9,725 bases of DNA. Source: Rhizobiaceae bacterium. GTDB taxonomy: Bacteria > Pseudomonadota > Alphaproteobacteria > Rhizobiales > Rhizobiaceae. Shown here piece after piece: positions 6,226 through 9,725 of the stretch. The stretch is taken from assembly GCA_004299545.1 (NCBI GenBank), contig SCRB01000048.1, forward strand, positions 1-9,725, given 5' to 3'. Within the stretch, counting starts at the first letter, position 1. Each line of letters opens with the position of its first letter. A program made the translations under genes and the position numbers. Under the pieces are notes generated by a model. The model was not told the DNA's origin. It searched no databases and saw only the letters and a list, made by a program, of their open reading frames with translations.

Positions 6226-7064
6226 TTCGGCCTCCAGCGCAGGAGCCGGTTTTCGATAATCGAGAAAGAGCCGTCGCAAATCCCGTAGACTGCGGAGATC
6301 ACGAGCATATAGACCACCACCACGTCGTAGGCGCCGACACCGGCGGCGGCGTTCATCTCCTGTCCCATGCCGGGAACGCCGAGAAGCTCGGCCGCGATGA
6401 GCGTCATCCACGCCTGCCCGACGCCCGTCCGAAGACCGGCAAGGATAGAGGGCGCCGCAGCCGGTAGCGTAACAGTGAAGATGCGCCGCAGAAGCCCGTC
6501 CTGGTGGAAGGCCCTGGCCAGTTCGTAGTGGCGCGGATCGACGTTCCGCACACCCGAGAAGGTGGCGAAATAGTTCACCCAGAACACTCCGATGGCGATG
6601 ACGAAGGCCGCGCCGGCATGGCTGACCTGGAACCAGGCGATGGCGAAGACCACCCAGGCGAGCGGCGGGATCGGGCGGAGGATGCGCGCCAGAAGCGACT
6701 GGAAATCGTCGAAGCCGCGCGATGTCGCGGCCGCCAACCCGACGAGAAAGCCCGCGAGGCTGCCGAGGCCGAGACCCCAGACATAGTGGATCAGGCTCGA
6801 TCCGATGGCGGGCAACAGCCTGTGGCTTTGAAACTCTCCGGCGAACGCAGCGGGAACGGCGAAAGGATCGGGCAACGTCCCCGGCCGCACCCAGTGGAAC
6901 AGGAAGGCGAGCTTCCAGATGGCGATGAAGGCGGCCACGCCGGTAAGGCCGAGCCAAAGCCGGCGCGAGCCGATACCGAATCGACTGAGATCCTTCACCC
7001 CGATGGAGTGGTCACTTCTTTTCGAGACTGTCGTAGAAGGATGTATCGAAGAGGCTATCGACAT
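6222..7064 (-). CDS. ABC transporter permease (nitrate/sulfonate/taurine type)
   Basis: A 280 aa inner-membrane permease of the SsuC/TauC family (BPD_transp_1). It shows about six hydrophobic segments, near residues 36-56, 88-112, 127-147, 149-171, 208-229 and 244-266. The cytoplasmic EAA loop that contacts the ATPase reads YELARAFHQDG then IFTVTLP (180-201). The ATG at 7064 is supported by AAGGA 7 nt upstream but would overlap the binding-protein gene by 53 bp. A GTG at 6998 (residue 23) would remove the overlap, still leaves the whole first helix, but has no good ribosome binding site. The stop overlaps the ATPase start by 4 bp. It works with the preceding binding protein and the following ATPase as one importer. 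Confidence 0.92.
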   Translation of the reverse strand: MSIASSIHPSTTVSKRSDHSIGVKDLSRFGIGSRRLWLGLTGVAAFIAIWKLAFLFHWVRPGTLPDPFAVPAAFAGEFQSHRLLPAIGSSLIHYVWGLGLGSLAGFLVGLAAATSRGFDDFQSLLARILRPIPPLAWVVFAIAWFQVSHAGAAFVIAIGVFWVNYFATFSGVRNVDPRHYELARAFHQDGLLRRIFTVTLPAAAPSILAGLRTGVGQAWMTLIAAELLGVPGMGQEMNAAAGVGAYDVVVVYMLVISAVYGICDGSFSIIENRLLRWRPK

Positions 7065-8025
7065 CCAGCTTTCCTTTCAGCGTGCCTTCCCCGAGCTGGA
7101 AGGCCTGCATCGCACGCGTTCCCTCGATGATGTAATGCGGGTCGGAAACAAAGATCCCGCTCGACCGCTTGACCGCCGCCTCCACCGTCTTGAGCGGCAG
7201 CCTGCCGCCGCCGACATATTTCTGCACAGCCTTGATGGCACCCTCGTCTCCGGCGGCGAGCTTCCCTGTCGCGTCGATCTGCGCCGCGACCAGCGCGCGC
7301 ACCGTGCCGGGATGTTCCTTGATCGTCTTTTCGCGAACGGCGAGGATCGCGCCCGGCTGGTGCGGGAACATGTCCGATCCCGACGCCAGGACCGTCGCGT
7401 CCGGCCGGCGGGCAAGCGTGACCGAGACGATCGGCTCAAGCGTCGCAGCGCCGTCGACCGCTCCGGTCAGCAGCGATTGCTGCACCTGCGCCGAACCCTG
7501 ATGGATGATCTCGATGTCGTCCGGATTGGCTTTCAGCACGTTCTTCAGCCAATAATTGAAGACGGTCGCCGGCACCGAACCGCGCGCGAAGGTCGTGATC
7601 TTCGCCTTGCGGCCCGTCTTCTCGCGGAACCGCTTGAATGTCGTGGCGTCGATTGTGCCGCCGGTGAATTTCGCCAGATCGCCGATGGCGACGAAGCTGA
7701 TCTGGTTGACGACGCCGGAGGCGACCACCTTGATCGCAGCGCCCTTGGAGCGCGCGACCATGGCCGGCCCGATGCCGAAATAGGCGACGTCCAGTTGCCC
7801 CCCGAGCAGCGCCTGCACCATCGCCGGTCCTTGCTGGAACTCGATCAGATGAGGCTCGATGCCGGCCTTCTCGATAGCGCCGTTCTCCAGCACGACGAAA
7901 AGCTGCGCAATCGGCAGGATCGGCATATAGCCGACCTCGAGCTTGACCGGCGACTGCCCGGCAGCAAATGCAGCCGGAGCAGCGAACAGCAAGGCCGCCG
8001 CGACGAGAATCTTGGTGAATTTCAT
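7012..8025 (-). CDS. ABC transporter periplasmic substrate-binding protein (NMT1/TauA/SsuA-like)
   Basis: A 337 aa exported binding protein that delivers a solute to the neighbouring permease. The N terminus MKFTKILVAAALLFAAPAAF is a Sec signal peptide with a likely AFA|AGQ cleavage after residue 21. The mature part has NMT1/TauA features: KLEVGYMPILPIAQLFVVLE, an LLGGQLDVAYFGIGPAMVAR segment, a GSVPATVFNYWL segment, TGAVDGAATLEPIVS, and IKEHPGTVRALVAAQI. It does not show a lipobox cysteine, so it should be free in the periplasm. Ligands in this family include sulfonates, taurine, nitrate and thiamine precursors; none can be picked here. The ATG at 8025 has only a weak upstream GGGCG. It is the first gene of the transporter operon, after a 161 bp gap containing a palindromic site. 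Confidence 0.9.
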   Translation of the reverse strand: MKFTKILVAAALLFAAPAAFAAGQSPVKLEVGYMPILPIAQLFVVLENGAIEKAGIEPHLIEFQQGPAMVQALLGGQLDVAYFGIGPAMVARSKGAAIKVVASGVVNQISFVAIGDLAKFTGGTIDATTFKRFREKTGRKAKITTFARGSVPATVFNYWLKNVLKANPDDIEIIHQGSAQVQQSLLTGAVDGAATLEPIVSVTLARRPDATVLASGSDMFPHQPGAILAVREKTIKEHPGTVRALVAAQIDATGKLAAGDEGAIKAVQKYVGGGRLPLKTVEAAVKRSSGIFVSDPHYIIEGTRAMQAFQLGEGTLKGKLDVDSLFDTSFYDSLEKK

Positions 8026-8101
8026 ATGCGCCGTCGCCCTAGACTGGAGAAAGGGCGGCTAATTTCCCGCATTGCGACGAAGGCTGTAAGAAATCCGCTA
8101 C

Positions 8102-8135
8102 CGTATAAAGAATGGGATTGAAGAAAAATATTCTA
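8102..8135 (-). promoter_or_regulatory. AT-rich candidate promoter region of the ABC operon
   Basis: Between the palindrome and the binding-protein gene the minus strand has two -10-like hexamers, TAGAAT (8135-8130, five of six consensus matches) and TATACG (8107-8102). Neither has a good -35 at the normal distance. If TAGAAT is used, the palindrome at 8147-8167 would cover the -35 area and could control initiation. Confidence 0.3.
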
Positions 8136-8146
8136 CGGCAACGGAT

Positions 8147-8167
8147 TTTGAGAAAATCATTCTCAAA
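8147..8167. promoter_or_regulatory. Perfect 8-5-8 palindrome, candidate operator of the ABC operon
   Basis: TTTGAGAA and TTCTCAAA are exact inverted copies separated by five bases (AATCA on the plus strand). The site lies 19 bp after the stop of the IspZ-like gene and 122 bp before the binding-protein start codon. A perfect AT-rich palindrome of this length in a GC-rich genome is typical of a dimeric transcription factor site. A terminator role is less likely because the stem is AT-rich and no T-run follows on the minus strand. Confidence 0.5.
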
Positions 8168-8186
8168 TTTGCGCGCGCCGCCCCTT

Positions 8187-8756
8187 TCATGCCGCCGAAG
8201 ACGCCTGGCGCTCGGCCAGACGCCGACGCGCCGTCATCCTGACGATGGCGAAGTGGATGAGGAAAAGCACGATCTTCGATGCCAGCGGGAAAACCGCGAT
8301 GAATTCCGGCCAGCTTGCCGTGAACCAGACCGCGACGATCAGGTTGAGGAGCGCGGTGAGGAACATCAGCCCGGCCCAGACGAAACCGAAGAACGTCATC
8401 CGGTCGCCGATGAGGGGCAGCGAGTCCTCCGGGACATAGCGGTTCATCCAGCCGGGCTTCAGCATGACGCAACCGACGATCAGATAGACGACGCTGGGCT
8501 TGGCCATGACGAAGCGCGGGTCGTTGGTGAGATAGGTCGCCACGGTCGAGACAAGCATCAGCACCAGGCTGATCCATTGCAGCGCCGGCACGGGACGATG
8601 GCGCACGAGGTCGAGGAGCACGATCACCGCGGCGATCACGAGGCCGGCGATTGCCGCGACGAGGACGTCGGTATCCAGCATCACGAGGCCGGCGAAGACG
8701 ATGATGCCGAGCGAATCGTAGATGAGTGGCCTGACGGCATAGAGGAAGTTTTTCAT
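8187..8756 (-). CDS. IspZ/YciB-type septation-related inner membrane protein
   Basis: A 189 aa integral membrane protein with about six hydrophobic segments (near 9-27, 30-50, 60-77, 87-100, 121-146 and 153-174) and a positively charged C-terminal tail (MTARRRLAERQ). Its order of features matches YciB/IspZ: a short N-terminal MKNFLYAVRPL, then NDPRFVMAKPSVVYLIVGCV (78-97, compare the F-KWK-TVIYALFA stretch in E. coli YciB), a PLIG-type turn, and an LLNLIVAVWF helix before the W-P-F stretch. Family members are linked to cell envelope synthesis and septation, with no known enzyme activity. The ATG at 8756 has GGAGA 5 nt upstream and overlaps the stop codon of the carotenoid oxygenase gene by 4 bp, so the two are translationally coupled. 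It may be a second, specialised paralog rather than the housekeeping copy; that is inference. Confidence 0.75.
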   Translation of the reverse strand: MKNFLYAVRPLIYDSLGIIVFAGLVMLDTDVLVAAIAGLVIAAVIVLLDLVRHRPVPALQWISLVLMLVSTVATYLTNDPRFVMAKPSVVYLIVGCVMLKPGWMNRYVPEDSLPLIGDRMTFFGFVWAGLMFLTALLNLIVAVWFTASWPEFIAVFPLASKIVLFLIHFAIVRMTARRRLAERQASSAA

Positions 8757-9725
8757 GCGCTCTCCGGGACAAAATTGCCGTGGAACCCGAACGGCACGCG
8801 CTGCGGCAATTCGACCGTCGCGACGGGACCGCTTTCGATATCCGTCGCTTCGAAAACAAGCAGTTCGCTGGTGCCGCTCCGGGCACGCCAGACGACGGCC
8901 AATATCCAGCCGTCACCTTCCGCATCGCCGCGGGCGGCAAAGACGGGTTCGGACGTGACGTCGCCTTCCGGCAGCCAGTAGATGTCCCGCCGCGTGTCGT
9001 CCGCGTCGAGATGCACGATACCGCCCAGATCGTCCGTGCCGTTCGCCGGATTGGTCCCGGCATACCAGCCATGGCGGTTGCGCAAACCGGCCCGTCGGTC
9101 ATCGATGCGCGGGAACTCGCCGGAAATATCTTGCACGAGTTCTCGCGAGAAATGGCTGGTTTCATCCGCAAGATCAAACGTCCAGCGCGTCAGGCGGGCT
9201 TGCTGCCTCTTCGGATCGCCGGGCTTTCCGTCTGCACGGGGAAACAACGGCGGTTCGTTGAAGGCCATCACCTCCGCGACGATGCGGCTCCCTTCCTCCC
9301 ACGCGTTCATGACGTGGAAGGCATAGCAGGCCTCGCCCTGATACCATCTTATATCGGCCACGCCGCCGCCGCGCGGCATGATGCCGATGAAAGCACCCTT
9401 GTCGGGTTCCCAGGCATAGGCTGGCTTGCCCGCGCGCACCCTTTCCATGCTGCCGGTCAAGGGCAGGATCGGGAAAAGTACATGCCGCTCGGTGACGATG
9501 AAATCATGCACCATGCTGGTATAGGGCGCTTCGAACCGTTCCTGCCGCCGCACCATGCCATGCGCGTCGAGAACGCCGAAGCTGAGCGCAGGCGTCAGCG
9601 GCCCGTCGGCATTATAGCCGAAGAACAGCATCTCTCCCGTCGCGGGGTCGATCTTGGGATGGGCGGTGAACGGGCCATGAAGCCCAAGCCTGGCATAGCC
9701 GCGCGTCTCGAGGCTTCCCGGCATG
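8753..9725 (-). CDS. Carotenoid cleavage oxygenase (RPE65/lignostilbene dioxygenase family), C-terminal part
   Basis: The last 323-324 residues of a carotenoid oxygenase family protein; the start lies beyond the window. The enzymes are seven-bladed propellers with Fe(II) held by four histidines, cleaving double bonds in carotenoids or stilbenes. All four candidate ligands are visible, counted from the Met codon at 9724: H22 in TAHPKIDPATGEM, H73 in SMVHDFIVTERH, H137 in CYAFHVMNAWEEG, and H315 in PFGFHGNFVPESA at the C terminus. The family is usually ~470-500 aa, so roughly 150 residues are missing. The Met at 9724 is internal, not a start. The stop overlaps the IspZ-like gene by 4 bp (ATGA). 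Whether it cleaves a carotenoid or a lignin-derived stilbene cannot be decided; no carotenoid synthesis genes are present here. Confidence 0.93.
   Translation of the reverse strand, partial: MPGSLETRGYARLGLHGPFTAHPKIDPATGEMLFFGYNADGPLTPALSFGVLDAHGMVRRQERFEAPYTSMVHDFIVTERHVLFPILPLTGSMERVRAGKPAYAWEPDKGAFIGIMPRGGGVADIRWYQGEACYAFHVMNAWEEGSRIVAEVMAFNEPPLFPRADGKPGDPKRQQARLTRWTFDLADETSHFSRELVQDISGEFPRIDDRRAGLRNRHGWYAGTNPANGTDDLGGIVHLDADDTRRDIYWLPEGDVTSEPVFAARGDAEGDGWILAVVWRARSGTSELLVFEATDIESGPVATVELPQRVPFGFHGNFVPESA

Noticed and set aside
6226..6957. N-terminal extension of the ATPase frame to 6957
   Set aside because: It runs through the permease gene in another frame; the ATPase family start, with GGAGG, is at 6225.
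6919..8121. 400-codon open frame on the plus strand
   Set aside because: Antisense to the binding protein, which has a signal peptide and clear family motifs; the plus-strand product looks like low-complexity shadow sequence.
8147..8167. Palindrome as a Fur box or TGA-N9-TCA iron-responsive operator
   Set aside because: The half-sites look similar, but the TGA to TCA spacing is 11, not 9, and the 7-1-7 Fur pattern does not fit; it is reported only as an unidentified operator.
9722..9724. Met codon at 9724 as the start of the carotenoid oxygenase
   Set aside because: The frame stays open to the window edge, and the family has about 150 more residues before this point, so the codon is internal.

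Overview
The window is one block of co-oriented genes, all transcribed from the minus strand. It looks like chromosomal DNA of a Rhizobiales alphaproteobacterium (Rhizobium, Agrobacterium, Ensifer or Shinella type). The reasons are high GC in third codon positions, the protein flavours (a rhizobial-type homogentisate dioxygenase followed by a ~340 aa fumarylacetoacetate hydrolase), and a RIME-like intergenic palindromic element. There is no tRNA, rRNA, insertion sequence, phage gene or CRISPR array. Coding density is high, and no gene-free stretch reaches 300 bp; the longest gaps are about 160-175 bp (3481-3651, 4966-5140 and 8026-8186).

In transcription order (high to low coordinates) there are four groups. 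(1) 9725-8187: the C-terminal two thirds of a carotenoid cleavage oxygenase, cut by the window edge, overlaps by 4 bp a six-helix IspZ/YciB-type membrane protein. (2) After a gap holding a perfect 8-5-8 palindrome comes a NrtABC/SsuABC/TauABC-type ABC importer at 8025-5434 (periplasmic binding protein, permease, ATPase). A small DsrE-family protein (5437-5141) closes this group. Every junction here is an overlap, which indicates one tightly coupled operon.

(3) After a 175 bp gap with repeated GGTTAC half-sites comes homogentisate 1,2-dioxygenase (hmgA, 4965-3652) and a fumarylacetoacetate hydrolase family protein (3480-2464). These are two steps of tyrosine/homogentisate breakdown. A ~159 bp mosaic inverted repeat fills the space between the hmgA stop codon and the ribosome binding site of the next gene. 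(4) Next come a D-2-hydroxyacid dehydrogenase (2397-1477, TTG start), a DadA-like FAD amino-acid dehydrogenase (1416-154) and the first 44 codons of an Asp/Glu-racemase-like protein (134-1, cut by the window edge).

Working together, groups 3 and 4 suggest catabolism of tyrosine and of D-amino acids or 2-hydroxyacids. HPP dioxygenase and maleylacetoacetate isomerase, needed to complete the homogentisate route, are not in the window. Group 2 imports an unidentified small solute, probably a sulfonate, nitrate or taurine-like compound. The DsrE protein may hint at sulfur chemistry. No clearly new defence or mobile system is visible. The most interesting items are unusual gene pairings and intergenic structures.
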